Below, in pieces: positions 11,274 through 23,762 of a stretch of 64,000 nucleotides of DNA. Under the pieces are notes generated by a model, which was not told where the DNA came from, ran no database searches, and saw nothing but the letters and a program-made list of their open reading frames with translations. How positions within the stretch are numbered: the stretch's first letter is position 1; the number at the start of each line of letters is the position of its first letter. Source of the stretch: Diospyros lotus (taxonomy: Eukaryota > Streptophyta > Magnoliopsida > Ericales > Ebenaceae); NCBI RefSeq assembly GCF_014633365.1, contig NC_068344.1:31313170-31377169 (forward strand), given 5' to 3'. The translations under genes and the position numbers were made by a program.

Positions 11274-11792
11274 TGATGAGGGAATATTTATAGGGGGGCA
11301 ATTTTACTATGCTACCCCTAGAGGTTACTATTAACTTGGAGACATGTGTGCTAGTAAAGGCCAATGGGCGATCGCCACGTGTCAAGACTTAGGAGCTCCG
11401 CTTATCTTTATAATCTTTATTATGATTTTGAACTGGAAAGAGATAAAGAAGAAGATTAAGTCAACCAATGATATCTTTAAATATCCCAAGAATTATCTCT
11501 ATTAGGGAAGATTATCTTTTCTCCCCATGGAAAGGGGATCAACCTCTCTTTTTGAAATATATCTTATCTCCTAAAGGAAAGGCCGCGGGACATCTATAAA
11601 TAGAGGGCAACCTCTACAGGTATGAGGATCTGACTCCTAAGGGACTCATATATTATTTTTCCATTACTATTATACTCCTCAAAAACCCTATGAACTGACT
11701 TGAGCATCGGAGGGATCACGGGGAGCAAGTCCCCACCCTTTTTGCAGGTACTTGGTCCGAGACAGAAGAAGGCGATCGGCTCCGCATCATCG
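11274..11792 (+). repeat. 3' LTR of the LARD-type element
   Basis: Matches the 5' LTR almost base for base. The terminal dinucleotide is CG instead of CA, followed by the GTTCT target duplication. Confidence 0.9.
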
Positions 11793-11797
11793 GTTCT

Positions 11798-12375
11798 AAT
11801 TAGCTTCCATGTAAATGGAGACCTTTCAACGGGAGGGGGAGACATTCATGCAGCATTTCAGTTAAAAAGATAGCGTGTTAGTTACCTTGTTTAATTTGGC
11901 GGAATGGTTGACTGGGCAACTACGCAGACCAAATTTATATAGAGATTAATCTAAGCCCATGTTGGATAAGAAACAGAGATCATAGCTAGCTTCTTAACAT
12001 CATTATCACCAATTGGAGCATGACATATTTGACCAAACAAACACAATTGCCACACACAGATAATTCTGGATCGTTCGTTCATCAAGGACTGCCCAATTGA
12101 TCATTAATTTGATGCAGAAAACCAACCACGTTCATAAATCGTCACCTTTTATTAGTACATCATCCTATGGCCGGTACACCTAAAAAGCCTTTGCCTAAAA
12201 ATGTAAGATAAGTCGTCCAACCTAGGATTGATATACAATAGTCAAGGTGCGATATTGTCAAAAGATCTTTATCCATTCATTCTATAACTATGACCACATC
12301 CATGGTTAGCGATGTCAAGTTACATATCCCAAAGCATTTATGACAAAGTGAGAAAACTTCATTACCTCCTCTTCA
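11798..12375 (+). promoter_or_regulatory. upstream region of chitinase A
   Basis: Intergenic sequence between the LARD element and chitinase A. A strong TATA box is not evident; TCTATAAC at about 12280 is a weak candidate. The sequence TCTTCAATGGCTTCCAAGAC at the start codon is shared with chitinase B and supports the chosen ATG. The young LTR element now ends only about 580 bp upstream of the gene and could influence its expression. Confidence 0.3.
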
Positions 12376-14066
12376 ATGGCTTCCAAGACTCTTCAGATGT
12401 TTTCCTTATTCTGCTCTGTTTTGTTTCTCCAACTTCACTTCTCGGCAGGCCAAAGTGCAGTTCAATCTGCCTATTGGTTTCCAGACAGTGGGATTGAAGC
12501 CGAAGACATAGACTCCACTTTGTTCACTCACCTCTTCTGCGCTTTTGCCGATCTTGATGCCAACTCAAACCAAGTCACTGTTTCATCCTCAAACTCTGGC
12601 CCTTTCTCACAATTCACCCAAACTGTCCAGCAAAAGAACCCTAATGTCAAAACCCTTTTGTCCATCGGCGGTGGAAATTCTGATACAACCGCCTTCGCCT
12701 CCATGGCCAGCCAAGCCAGCTCCAGGAAAAGTTTCATTGATTCCTCAATAAAACTAGCCAGGAATTATGGGTTCCATGGCCTGGACCTTGACTGGGAGTA
12801 CCCAGAAACTGCTGCTCACATGTCTAACCTCCGGCTTCTCTTCAATGAGTGGCGGGCGGCGGTGGCCGCCGACGCAAAAGCCACAGGAAAACCGGCTTTG
12901 CTTCTGACTGCAGCTGTTTACTATGCGCCTAGGGTGAATGGAGTGGATTATCCAATTCAAGCTATAGCAAATGGACTAGACTGGATCAACTTGATGGCTT
13001 ATGACTTCTACGATCCAACTAGGTCTCAGGTGACAAATTCTCACGCTGCATTGTACGATCCAGCAGGCCAAGTCAGTGGAGATTATGGGGTTGGGGCTTG
13101 GATTAAGGCCGGTTTGGGCTCAAAGAAGCTGGTTCTGGGTTTGCCATTTTATGGGTATGCCTGGAGGCTGGTGAATGCTAATAATCATGGCCTTTATGCA
13201 CCGGCCAATGGTGCAGTGGGTCCGGAAAGTGGGGCAATGGGGTTCAACCAAATCAGGAATTTCATCACTCAGAACAATGCCCCAGTTGTGTACAATGCGA
13301 CAGTGGTCACAAACTATTGCTATTCTGGGACAACTTGGATAGGGTACGATGGTACCAGGACTGTTTCCACCAAGGTTTCTTATGCTAAGCAAAAGCGCTT
13401 GCTTGGTTACTTTGCTTGGCATGTTGCAGCTGATGAAAATTGGGCACTTTCCAAAGCAGGTTAGTTCTCAATCTATCTATTATCTACTTTGGTTATATAA
13501 ATAAAGTCAAAAGAGTGGCTGTTGTGAGGTTTAAAAAACTATATAAATAGAAGGTCTAATTAAATACTGTTCTTTTATGGAAAAAAATTGTTACTGACGC
13601 TTATATAATACGTATTGAATTTATGTGAAATAATAACATTTAGGAGATGCGTGTTACAGCAATATATATATATACATATATATAGGTAGAATGCTAAGGT
13701 TCAAATTGTAACAAGTACTGCCCCATAATTTTGTAATTTAATATTGTTTGCAAGGTAAGTTTATAGAAGTTTGAAAAGAACAGGGGCTTAAACAAAAAAT
13801 TATTGCGTGTACGTTAAAAGGAAGTATAAATTATTAACTGTAATAGCTTATAGAGGTTAACAAAAATGCACAACATGTTGTGGTTATTATCATATTGTTA
13901 TTGTAATTATACATGCATATTATTAAGACATAAATTTTAGGAAGTTTATTGAATCTTTACCCCAACACCTTCAAGGGGTTTCGGATTTTTTTTTTCTTTT
14001 TTTGGTTTAATTAATTTGGGCTTTGATTTTAATTTTCTTGCAGCCAAACAAGCATGGGGAGCATGA
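12376..14066 (+). CDS. class V chitinase (GH18), secreted: chitinase A
   Basis: Hydrolyses beta-1,4 bonds of chitin or related N-acetylglucosamine polymers, normally in the apoplast or vacuole, and is a defence-type enzyme. Two exons, 12376-13459 and 14044-14066, are joined by a phase-1 GT-AG intron of 584 bp, giving 368 residues and ending ...SKAAKQAWGA. Residues 1-25 form a signal peptide. Visible GH18 landmarks are SIGGG (96-100); HGLDLDWEYP with D137, D139 and acid/base E141; LMAYDFY (206-212); GLPFYGYAW (255-263); and the conserved end LLGYFAWHV. The first Asp of the DxxDxDxE consensus is His. Length and two-exon form fit plant class V enzymes. It is a paralogue of chitinase B (26475-28242) and related to the receptor ectodomains further right. 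The ATG was chosen by the shared context with chitinase B. All key catalytic residues are present, so it is probably functional. Confidence 0.92.
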
Positions 14067-16599
14067 AAGTCAAGGCTAAAGGGAGACGCGTATCCGTGAT
14101 ATATGCTCACGAAGATCAATTAATTAGAATAAACGGCCTTTTACTGTACAAGGCTTGTACTTAGAAAGCTAAATGATATGGATCATAGAATAAAATAAAG
14201 TTTTTTTTTTTTTTGTCTCCATGTTATTGTGGTCTTCTAATATTGTATTTGTACACACCAGAGGTGTATCTTTTATTATGTATGTATAAATAAAAATATA
14301 TATTTAACAGTTAAAATTTAATTTTTTTATATATCTTTTAAATAAAAATTAGGCCAATTTGAGTTTGGTTGTAATAGAAAGATTGATTTTAAGTTTATAT
14401 TATAATAAATTTTATAAATTATAACTTTAAGTATTAATAAGTTTTTAACTTTAAGTATTTTAACATTTAACGTAATATTGTCACTACACACAAATTTTTT
14501 TCATACAAATAATATTTAAAAAAATAAAAAGACTCAACTTCAACTATTAAATATATTTTTTTAACTTATAGGTAGATAAGGTAAGTCACACCCTAACATA
14601 TAATTATTAAAATACTATAAAGAAGTTCTAACCTCGTCAAGCTTTTGAGTTTTTTTTTTTTTTCTTATGAAAAATATTTTTTTTTACGTTAACAATTGAT
14701 AGATGTTATTTTTTATTAACTAAAATTCCCACTTTTCTAATTTTTGGTTTTCATCTATTGTTTTTTTCATTAACTATATTTTTTTAGTTTTTCTTATTTA
14801 TTTCCTACAATTACACATTTTATTTAAAGTTTTAGATTCCAAGTTGTCAACTTATATATAAATTTTTAATTAATTATAATATTCGTGAAAATTTTATTAT
14901 ACACATCATCTACAAATCATGCACCATATTTCTGATAAGATTATGATCTTTTATGTTCACCTGTTTAACATATATGTTAATAACTAATTTCTTCCAATCA
15001 ATTATTAGATAAATTATTAAGTAAATTTAACAATTTAAACGTGAAGTTTGAAAAAAATAAAAGCACAAGTTATCCGAATATTTTAAAAAACAACACGTAC
15101 CTCTCTTGATTTACACCATTCCATATCAATTTCTTCTTTACTATTTGAAAACTAACATTAATCTTTTGCAAACACCCAAGATATGCTTTCTCTCATCTAT
15201 GTCTCATTACTGGAAATCGATTATGTTACTAACAATCGTGATTATCTCTCTCTCTTGATCAATCGATCGAAAGAGCAATAATGGCTAACCAACCTCATCG
15301 ACTATGGGGTTGCAAAAATCCCATCGCTATCAATGAGTAATTGGCAATGCTAATTAGAAGAAGGGGAAGGAAAAAGAATAACAACTAGGATGGTTATATT
15401 TGAAGATGTCCAATTATTGATTCAATGTCAATGGTGTCTCTCTTTCTTTTTTTTATTTGGCTTCTACTCATTGTTTTTCTTTATTCCCCTACTTTTGTAT
15501 TTCTCTCATTTGAAGAAAAACCCTAAGCTCAATTTGGGTATGAGAACAAATGAATGAAATAGCTCACATCAAATCACTTAGATCAAACATAAATCAATTT
15601 TAGATTTGACTTGAGTTCATTTGTTCATCTTTATTGAAGATGAATATCTTTACAAATTAACTATTTTGGGTTTAAAAAAACTTGAAAGTTTATTCATTTT
15701 TCGTATGTGTTATATAATTTTTACAATAATATAATATTATTTAACTGACTCATTAGAGTAGGTTAAATTAGACTTAAATTGTTTTTAAAGACCCTTTAAT
15801 GGGGGTGTTAGGCCCAATCTTGAATTAAAAGTCTATACCTAATTGCAAGCTCTAAATAGTAATTACAGAAGTGGCCTAATTTAAAATAAATTAACCCAAT
15901 TTGATAACCCATGCATGGTTGGAGAGACTTAAACTAAGTTGGGGTTAAAGTAATTAAGTAGTAATCCTAGCAGGGTCAGGTTTTCTTAGGTAATTTAGTA
16001 AGCTCTACTTAATTAGGTTTTAATAAGATTAAGGAGCATGAATAATTTAATATTAATTAATTAAAATAAATTAAAAAATTCACCTAATTGAACAATTAGT
16101 GGCGTAATTGGGAGGACAGTCTTCAAAATTAGTTAATAAAGCATCCAATAAGCGACAAGACATCCCATCAATCATAAAAGGGGAATTTCTGTGGTATCAT
16201 TGGAATATTGATATTTTTAATTGTGAGTCATTCAATTTTTTTAGATTAATTATAATCATTAAATTATTTTAAGTGTTAATTTATATCACAAATAACCCTA
16301 AATTATATTATATTACAAATACTCTTATATCATATGTAATGCCCCGTTCTTTTGGGCATGTTATTGTCTTAAAGATTTAGAAATTTTTTTGGATCTCCTA
16401 AGAGCAAATATGTGCTTTTGTGCTTTGAATTTGTCGATATCCGCTTCTCAAAATACAACAATCCCTTCAAAAAAATTCTTGTGCAATAAAACCTTTTCCA
16501 TAAATCTTCCCCTTCTCCTATACTCTAATATAATATATATATATAATTTAGTTATCATTTTATTATTTACTATTAAAATAGTATTTGTTAACAAAGATA
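14067..16599. other. 3' flank of chitinase A and AT-rich intergenic sequence
   Basis: An AATAAAATAAAG polyadenylation-like signal lies at about 14190, 120 bp after the stop codon. Beyond it the sequence is AT-rich with no gene. The segment TGTAATGCCCCGTTCTTTTG at 16337 resembles the start of a plant LTR, but no partner was found. Confidence 0.5.
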
Positions 16600-17112
16600 G
16601 GAACCGAAAAAAATAAGATATGAAAAATATTCTACAGAAAAGTATTTTTTATTATATTTATTAAATTCATCTAATAACCTTTAGAAAACAAGTCACACGA
16701 CTTCTTATCTGAAATTGTTCAGATAAATTTATTTCTTCCTCCACTAAATAAGTTTATCTTGAATTTTACAATAAGATAGCGTTTGTTAAAATGAATAGGA
16801 TATGTTATAATTCTTTTCGGACCAAATTATAGAATTGTTAAGATAAAACTGGCAAATATTTCAAAAATCTTACCAAATTATTTGTCAATTTTTTTGAAAT
16901 TCACTGGAGGAAACGTGTTATGTTTTTCTTATCTGTAAGGACTAAGATAAATTTATTTAAAGAGGGGAAAAGATAAATTTATCTGAAAAATTTAGATAAA
17001 AAGTCATGTAACTTTTTTTTTAAAGATTGTTAGATAAATTTAATAAATACAATAGAAAATACTTTTACTTATAATATTTTTCATATATCACTTTTTACGA
17101 TTTATATTTTGA
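16600..17112. mobile_element. large imperfect foldback element (MITE-like)
   Basis: The left arm from about 16617 (GATATGAAAAATATTCTACA and on) pairs with the reverse complement of the right arm ending at about 17100, over about 160 bp. Shared features include AAGTATTTT-TATT, TTAAATTYATCTAA, the AAGTCACACGACTT motif, and TTATCTGAAATTGTTCAGATAAATTTAT. The spacer is about 130 bp. Exact termini and target duplication are not resolved. Confidence 0.5.
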
Positions 17113-17386
17113 TTAATAAATATTATTTAAGAAAAAATAATTCATGTATCTTTCAATATATTTCAAAAAACTTAATAAATAATTTTAAAAAAAATTTAAA
17201 ATACTTCTCAGTCTTAACAATTTTATATTATGATTTAAATTTTATTTTAATATAATTTTATCTTATTTATTTTAACAAATTTAAATAGTATAAATCACTA
17301 ACTAACGGCTTGAAGAAGTTGACAAGCGGACTTGTAAATATATATTTCTTAAAAAAATAATGTTCACAAATAGGGGTTAGGCCACC

Positions 17387-17644
17387 TGTTATGTTACATG
17401 CCTCAGTAACTGTTTTTCATAATGGTTGAGAGTGTGCAACATGCTACAGCCAACTTTACCAAGTTTTTAGGAGTTTGTTATTAGTTGTTTATTTTTAGTC
17501 TAACAGTTATGAGAACATGGGCAACGTTGCAGTTTGTTTGCAGAGTTTTCTATGTACTTAAAGTGTTTCTCAGTTAAATTAAATTTTATGTGTCTTTCCA
17601 GCAACTTTGATTTTCTTTGTGAGTTAGGTACTTTTTTGCCTACA
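17387..17644 (+). repeat. 5' LTR of the copia element
   Basis: 258 bp, TG...CA termini, followed by AA and the primer-binding site. Confidence 0.95.
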
Positions 17645-17735
17645 AATTGGTATCAGAGTCAAGTTCTTGAGGGATTGTGAGAGTTTGAGGGAACACCACA
17701 CACTCAAAAACTAAACCAACCCTATTACACCCATT

Positions 17736-20700
17736 ATGGATTCTGATTCACCTTTCACAGCCACTGCTCCTCCAGTGTTTGAAGGTGTGAATTATCAGGT
17801 ATGGGCAGTTAGAATGGAGGCATATCTTGAAGCTTGTGATCTCTGGGAAGCTATAGAAGAGGACTATGTGATTCCTCCTTTGCCTAACAACCCAACTCTT
17901 GCTCAAATCAAGAATCACAAGGAAAAAAGGGAAAGGAAATCAAAAGCAAAGGCATGTCTGTTTACAGCTGTATCATCAACAATCTTTACCAGAATTATGA
18001 CCTTGAAATCAGCAAAGGAGATCTGGGACTTTCTCAAGAAAGAGTATGAAGGCAATGAGAGAGTTAAAGGGATGCAAGTGCTGAATGTGATAAGGGAGTT
18101 CGAAATGCAAAGGATGAAGGAGTCAGATACTGTGAAGGAGTATTTGGACAGACTTCTCAGCATTGTGAATAGGGTAAGATTGCTTGGAACTGAATTTCCT
18201 GATTCTAGAATAGTTCAGAAAATTCTAGTTACTGTCCCAGAAAGATTTGAATCAACAATTTCCTCTTTGGAAAATACTAAAAACCTGTCAAGCATTACCT
18301 TGGCAGAATTATTGAATGCTTTACAGGCTCAAGAGCAAAGAAGACTCATGAGACAAGAAGATTCCATTGAGGGAGCTCTGCAGGCCAAGCTTGAAATTGG
18401 TTAAAGTAGCAAAGGGAAGAAAAAGACAGCAAAAGGCAACAACTGTGCTCAAACAAAAGGTACGGACAACAGCAGTAGCAATGGAGGTTATAATAAACAA
18501 AGTTACCCTCCTTGTCAACATTGTGGCAGAAGAAATCATCCTCATTATAAGTGTTGGAGGAGGCCGGATGTAAAATGCCATAAATGCAATCAGCTGGGTC
18601 ATATTGCAAAGTTTTGCAAAAATAAAAACCAGCAGCAACAAGTTGAAGCACAGATTACAAGTCAAGAGGATGAGCAATTATTTGCAGCAACTTGTTTTGC
18701 TACCAGCAACTCAAGTGAGAGCTGGTTAATTGACAGTGGATGCACCAATCATATGACATACAATGAGGAATTATTCAAGGAGCTTGATAGAACTGCTGCC
18801 TCCAAAGTCAAAATTGGTAATGGAGAATTTATTGCTGTCAAAGGAAGATGAACAGTTGCAATGGAAAGCAGTTCAGGTACTAAAATTATAACTGATGTTC
18901 TTTATGTACCTGAAATTACTCAAAACTTGTTGAGTGTTGGGCAGTTGCTTGAAAAGGGATATAAAGTTCTGTTTGAGGACAGATTATGTCTAATCAAAGA
19001 TACAGCAGGACAAGACTTGTTCAAAGTGAAAATGAGGGGCAAAAGCTTCTCATTAGACTTGATGGAGGCTGAGCAAGCTGTCTTTCTTAGTTCAAACAAC
19101 AGTGTAGAGCTTTGGCACAAGAAGATGGGACACTTCAATTCTAATGCGTTGCTGCTAATAAGGAAAATGGATCTTGTGCAAGGACTACCACTGCTGAATG
19201 AACTGTTAATGTCAAGCTGCAAGGTGTGTCAATATGGCAAGCAAACCAGGATGCCTTTATCACAGACAGCTTGGAAAGCAACAAAGAAGTTGCAGTTGAT
19301 CCACACTGATCTCTGTGGACCTCAGTCAGAGCCATCATTAAAAGGAAGTAAATATTACATTGTCTTTATTGATGATCTAACCAGAATGTGTTGGATTTAT
19401 TTTTTAAGATTCAAATCAGAGGTTGCAGAAGTTTTTTGGAGATTCAAAGCTTGGATTGAAAATCAAAGTGGCTGCAAAATTCATATTTTGAGATCTGATA
19501 ATGGGAAGGAGTATACATCAGCTCAGTTTAATCAGTTTTGTGAAAAAGCTGGAATTGAACACCAACTTACTACCCCTTACACTCCACAGCAAAATGGGGT
19601 GAGTGAAAGAAAGAATAGAACAATAATGGAGATGGTTCGATGTTTGCTACATGAGAAAGGACTTCCAAAAAACTTATGGGCAGAAGCTGCTAATACAGCA
19701 GTGTTTCTGCTAAATAGACTTCCTACAAAAGCTGTCAATGGGAAAACTCCATTTGAAGTATGGTATGGTTATAAACCTTCACTACAAAATTTAAAAATTT
19801 TTGGTTGTATCTGCTTTACTCATGTGCCTCAGGTGAAGAGAGATAAACTTGATAGGAGAGCAGAACCTGGTATTTTTATTGGTTATAGCAACATCTCTAA
19901 AGCTTACAGAATTTATCAACCTCAAACTGGTAAGATTCTAGTCAGCAGAGATGTTCATTTTGTGGAAGAGCAACAATGGTGTTGGGAAGGACAAGAAGTA
20001 AAGCAAATTTCTGAGCAAATTATTGACTTTCCATTGGAGCAAAGTGAACAAGTTGATGAACCACCTGTTAGAGGAACCAGGCTGCTCACTAATGTTTACC
20101 AGAGATGCAATGTTGCAGTGTTTGAACCAAAGGGATTTTGTGAAGCAAAAGAAGATCCAAAATGGGTAGCTGCAATGCAAGAGGAGCTGAAAATGATTAA
20201 AAAAAATCAGACCTGGAAGCTAGTTAAGAGGCCTCAACACAAAAATGTTATCGGAGTCAAATGGGTATTTAGAACCAAATTGAATGCAGATGGTTCTATC
20301 AACAAGCACAAGGCCAGACTTGTAGTGAAGGGGTTTGCTCAAGTGTTTGGAGTTGACTTCTCAGAAACATTCGCTCCTGTTTCACGACTTGACACCATCA
20401 GATTGCTCTTGGCATTGGCAGCTCTAAAAAGGTGGAAAGTGTTTCAGCTTGATGTAAAATCTGCATTTCTTAATGGTTATTTACAAGAGGAGATATATGT
20501 TGAGCAACCTGAGGGATTTATAATGCAAGGGGAGAAAGACAAGGTTTATTTACTCAAGAAGGCCTTGTATGGATTAAAACAGGCTCCAAGAGCCTGGTAT
20601 AGCAGAATTGATGAGCATTTGTTAAGTCTTGGTTTTGCAAAAAGTCTGAGTGAGTCAACTCTTTATGTTAAGCACTCTAATGCTGATACTCTGATTGTTT

Positions 20701-21650
20701 CTTTGTATGTGGATGATCTCTTAGTGACAGGAAGTAATGTCATGCTCATTGAGCAGTTCAAGCAGGAAATGATGAAAGTCTTTGAAATGACAGACCTAGG
20801 AGTAATGGCATATTTTCTTGGAATGGAGATTAGGCAAAATCAGCAAGGAATTTTCATTTGTCAAAGAAAATATGCTAAGGAGATTTTGAGGAAATTTCAA
20901 ATGGAGGATTGCAAATCAATGAGTACTCCTATGAATCAAAAGGAGAGACTTCACAAGGAAGATGGTATAGACAAGGTTGATGAAGCTGTTTATAGGAGTC
21001 TCATAGGCTGTTTGATGTATCTCACTGCAACCAGACCAGACATACAACAAGCAGTGAGTGTATTGTCAAGATTTCTACATTGTGCCAGCGATGAGCATTA
21101 CAAGGCAGCCAAACGTGTGCTAAGATATGTCAAAGGGACTCTAGATTATGGAGTTTTGTTTAATCATGGTCAAGATTATCATTTCCATGGATTTTCTGAT
21201 AGTGATTGGGGTGGATCCATAGATGACATGAGAAGTACTTCAGGGTACTGTTTTACTCTTGGATCTGGTGTGTTTTCGTGGAGCTCAAAGAAGCAAGAGA
21301 TAGTTGCCCAGTCTACTGCTGAAGCTGAATTCATAGCTGCAACTGCAGCTGTAAACCAAGCACTGTGGCTAAGGAAAATCCTGACAGACTTACATATGGA
21401 GCAGGAGGAGAGTACTAAAGTGTTTGTGGATAATCAAGCAGCAATTGCAATCTCAAATAATCCAGTTTTCCATGGTAAAACTAAACACTTCAATATCAAG
21501 CTATACTTTCTCAGAGAAGTACAGCAAAATGGTGAGGTGAGTCTGCAATATTACAATACAACTGATCAATTAGCCGATATATTTACGAAGGCCCTCTCTA
21601 GGAGCATATTTGAATTTCTAAGAGTAAAGTTGGGAGTGTGCAGCTACTGA
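17736..21650 (+). pseudogene. copia gag-pol polyprotein with two in-frame stops
   Basis: One frame of 1305 codons spans the whole polyprotein, interrupted only by TAA 18402-18404 and TGA 18849-18851 (the latter in VKGR*TVA, probably from GGA). Domains in order: UBN2-type gag (17736-18400); CCHC zinc knuckle, CHKCNQLGHIAKFC, near 18570-18615; aspartic protease with LIDSGCTNHM near 18727; GAG-pre-integrase and integrase (HTDLCGP, FIDDLTRM, SDNGKEY, TPQQNGVSERKN); reverse transcriptase (WVFRTKLNADG, FLNGYLQEE, LYGLKQAPRAW, YVDDLLVTGS); RNase H (DSDWGGSIDDMRSTSGY, ending ADIFTKAL). No frameshift is needed. The two stops make this copy non-autonomous unless they are read through. Confidence 0.95.
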
Positions 21651-21661
21651 TGCAGGAGGAG

Positions 21662-21917
21662 TGTTATGTTACATGCCTCAGTAACTGTTTTTCATAATGG
21701 TTGAGAGTGTGCAACATGCTACAGCCAACTTTACCAAGTTTTTAGGAGTTTGTTATTAGTTGTTTATTTTTAGTCTAACAGTTATGAGAACATGGGCAAC
21801 GTTGCAGTTTGTTTGCTGAGTTTTCTATGTACTTAAAGTGTTTCTCAGTTAAATTAAATTTTGTGTCTTTCCAGTAACTTTGATTTTCTTTGTGAGTTAG
21901 GTACTTTTTTGCCTACA
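21662..21917 (+). repeat. 3' LTR of the copia element
   Basis: 256 bp; differs from the 5' LTR by two substitutions and loss of two bases in the TTTTATGTGTC segment. Confidence 0.95.
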
Positions 21918-21922
21918 CCACC

Positions 21923-22984
21923 TAACACACATCTGGATTTCTTTTCATTTATTTATTCTCTCTATCTCATTTATTATCTATATATAAATGCCCCTTCTAT
22001 ATATTCCCCCGGGCCCCATCCAATGTATAAAAAATCACATTTTCGTAAACTCTCTTAATCAACCACAACACAAAGTATTATTGGCTTGCATTGCGCCTAA
22101 AGAACACAAGAAGAAATTCTTTTTTTTGCTTTATAGTTAATTCAAGCAATAGTCCAAATGAGTGACTGCGTGAAAATAATTAAGCACATCAAAAAATAGT
22201 GTTACAATTAATGAAGCAATTTTAATCAAAACCACACATGAAATAAGAAGGTTATAATTAACACAATGTATATAATTGTGTTAATAGTTTTAGATGCATT
22301 GTGAGAATTAACCTACAACTCTTTAAATTTTATTTGAAATCGTATTCCCAATCCATATAAAAAAGTGCTCAAGTATACATGTGTTTCATGTGAATTATTA
22401 TTTTCTGGGTTTTGACTGTGTATTTTTCATGTAATGCAACCATATCATAAAAAAAGAAAGATAAAAAAATCACTATTTAAATATTAATGTAAAAAAAAAT
22501 CCCTAGAAATTGGTATTTAAAGACTAAAGACCAACAATTCTGACAATAAAAAAATGTTAGAAAAATGGAGATGACCATTGGAATGGAGATTAAATATTAT
22601 ACGCTGTAACAGTTAAATGAACATTGATTATTCATTATGTTACGTTGGTGTTCAATTAAAGAAGGTTATAATAGGAATGAATTATGGGTGTTCCTTTCGA
22701 TTGAATGGGAGGGTTGGACGTGAGCTTACAGTGGATAGGGAATATATTTTGATTGTAACATTTTGTATTGAGTGATAGGAAGAATCAGATCAACTTATCA
22801 TAATGGGCCTATGCAAACTTTCTAGGGGTCACCCATCTTTAAGTTACCCTAATTTAAGTATACTTAATTCGAGAGTTCTTTATTCACATTTAATTCAAAA
22901 GGTATCAAACTGGTGATGTTTCCTTCCTTACCATTCTTGATATATATACTAACTTCTTTAAAGTCTCTTCTTGTACATAACATT
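21923..22984. other. AT-rich intergenic sequence
   Basis: No gene or named repeat recognised. Confidence 0.5.
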
Positions 22985-23340
22985 AGGCTCTCGGGGTGTG
23001 TGGACACTGAATGCATATATATATATATATATATATATTAAAAGAATTTACCTTGTGAACGGCCAAAATATTGAAGACTCCATCATGTCAGCTTCTTTGT
23101 TTGGCATTGTGGACGGGGGCATCTAATGGACCCCTTTGTGGAGAAATCTCAACGCATGTCGGAAGACATTGATGTGCATTCTTATCATCATCAAATTAAG
23201 ACCAATTCAAGCTTACGTATTGGACCAAACAATTAAAGCGCAATTAGCGGATATGCATATGCAATTACATAGCTCACTTTTCTTCTTCTTCTATTTATTT
23301 TTAATGATTGGAAATTTGAATGCAGAGTTGAAAATCGAGT
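22985..23340 (+). repeat. upstream block of the cluster, copy 1 (also 25712-26010)
   Basis: Closely matches 25712-26010: GTGTGGACAsTGAATGCATATA, GAACGGCCAAAATATTGAAG, TGTCGGAAGACATTGATGTG and the CTTTTCTTCTTCTTC run are shared. Copy 1 lies before the truncated receptor at 23524 and copy 2 before chitinase B at 26475, so receptor and chitinase upstream regions share ancestry. A (TA)n run lies at 23016-23038. Confidence 0.7.
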
Positions 23341-23375
23341 GAAAAGGTATCATGTGTGCGAATTCTCACCGACAC

Positions 23376-23382
23376 TATAAAA
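23376..23382 (+). promoter_or_regulatory. TATA box of the receptor family
   Basis: TATAAAA within CACCGACACTATAAAACAAA, conserved at 33408-33414 before CHRK-A. It is 148 bp upstream of the ATG at 23524, a plausible distance for a 5' UTR of about 110-120 bases. Confidence 0.5.
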
Positions 23383-23523
23383 CAAACAATTTGACCACCA
23401 GTCTCTGTTATTTAATGTGTCTTAATGTCGCATAACGTATTTTTAAACAATTACCCACAAATAATCAAATTTGATTTGTGAATATATATATGTATGTTTC
23501 GGCTAGCAGAATACAACTCTTCA

Positions 23524-23762
23524 ATGGCAATGGCATTGACATCTATCACCCTCTTCCTCATCCTCCTAATTCCCTGCAACTTACCATCTTCAAGTGCACA
23601 GAAATGGATCAAAGTTGGTTACTGGTATAACGTCAGCGGATTCCCCGTTTCCGACATAAACTCTGCTCTCTTCACTCACCTCATGTGTGCCTACGCAGAC
23701 CTCAACTCTTCCACATACCAGCTTTCCATCCCTTCGGAAAACCATAAGCAGTTTTCCAATTT
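23524..23762 (+). pseudogene. CHRK GH18 5' fragment
   Basis: Starts in the same context as the full receptors (CTCTTCAATGGCA) and encodes signal peptide plus about 75 residues of the GH18 ectodomain (QKWIKVGYWYNVSGFPVSD and on, to KQFSNF), almost identical to CHRK-A residues 1-78 with two extra residues (MAMALTS). It ends abruptly at 23762, where sequence resembling a hAT terminus begins. An upstream in-frame ATG at 23494 exists, but homology supports 23524. No transmembrane or kinase part follows, so this is a truncated copy. Confidence 0.85.

Larger units (their letters stand above)
8529..11792 (+). mobile_element. non-coding LTR retrotransposon (LARD-type), complete
   Basis: Complete element: 5' LTR 8529-9046, 3' LTR 11274-11792, and the 5-bp target duplication GTTCT at 8524-8528 and 11793-11797. 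A primer-binding site starting TTGGCGCCCACC lies at 9048, and the purine tract AGTGGGGGGCAAG ends at 11273. The two LTRs differ by eye at about three bases and one inserted G, so insertion was recent. The 2.2-kb interior has no gag, protease, RT or integrase; it is filled by four successive tandem-repeat arrays. It must have been mobilised in trans by an autonomous relative. Confidence 0.9.
17387..21917 (+). mobile_element. Ty1/copia retrotransposon, full length, young
   Basis: LTRs 17387-17644 and 21662-21917 (TGTTATG...GCCTACA), target duplication CCACC at 17382-17386 and 21918-21922, primer-binding site TGGTATCAGAGTC at 17648-17660 (initiator-Met tRNA type), and purine tract GCAGGAGGAG before the 3' LTR. 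The LTRs differ by two substitutions and one 2-bp indel over about 256 bp, so insertion is recent. It carries one gag-pol frame with two nonsense codons. Confidence 0.97.

Noticed and set aside
12528..13422. Antisense frames within chitinase A (and similar ones in chitinase B and the receptors)
   Set aside because: Shadows of strongly coding sequence with no recognisable product.
23494..23523. Upstream ATG of the truncated receptor
   Set aside because: Sibling genes start at the ATG in CTCTTCAATGGCA; the extension would precede the signal peptide.
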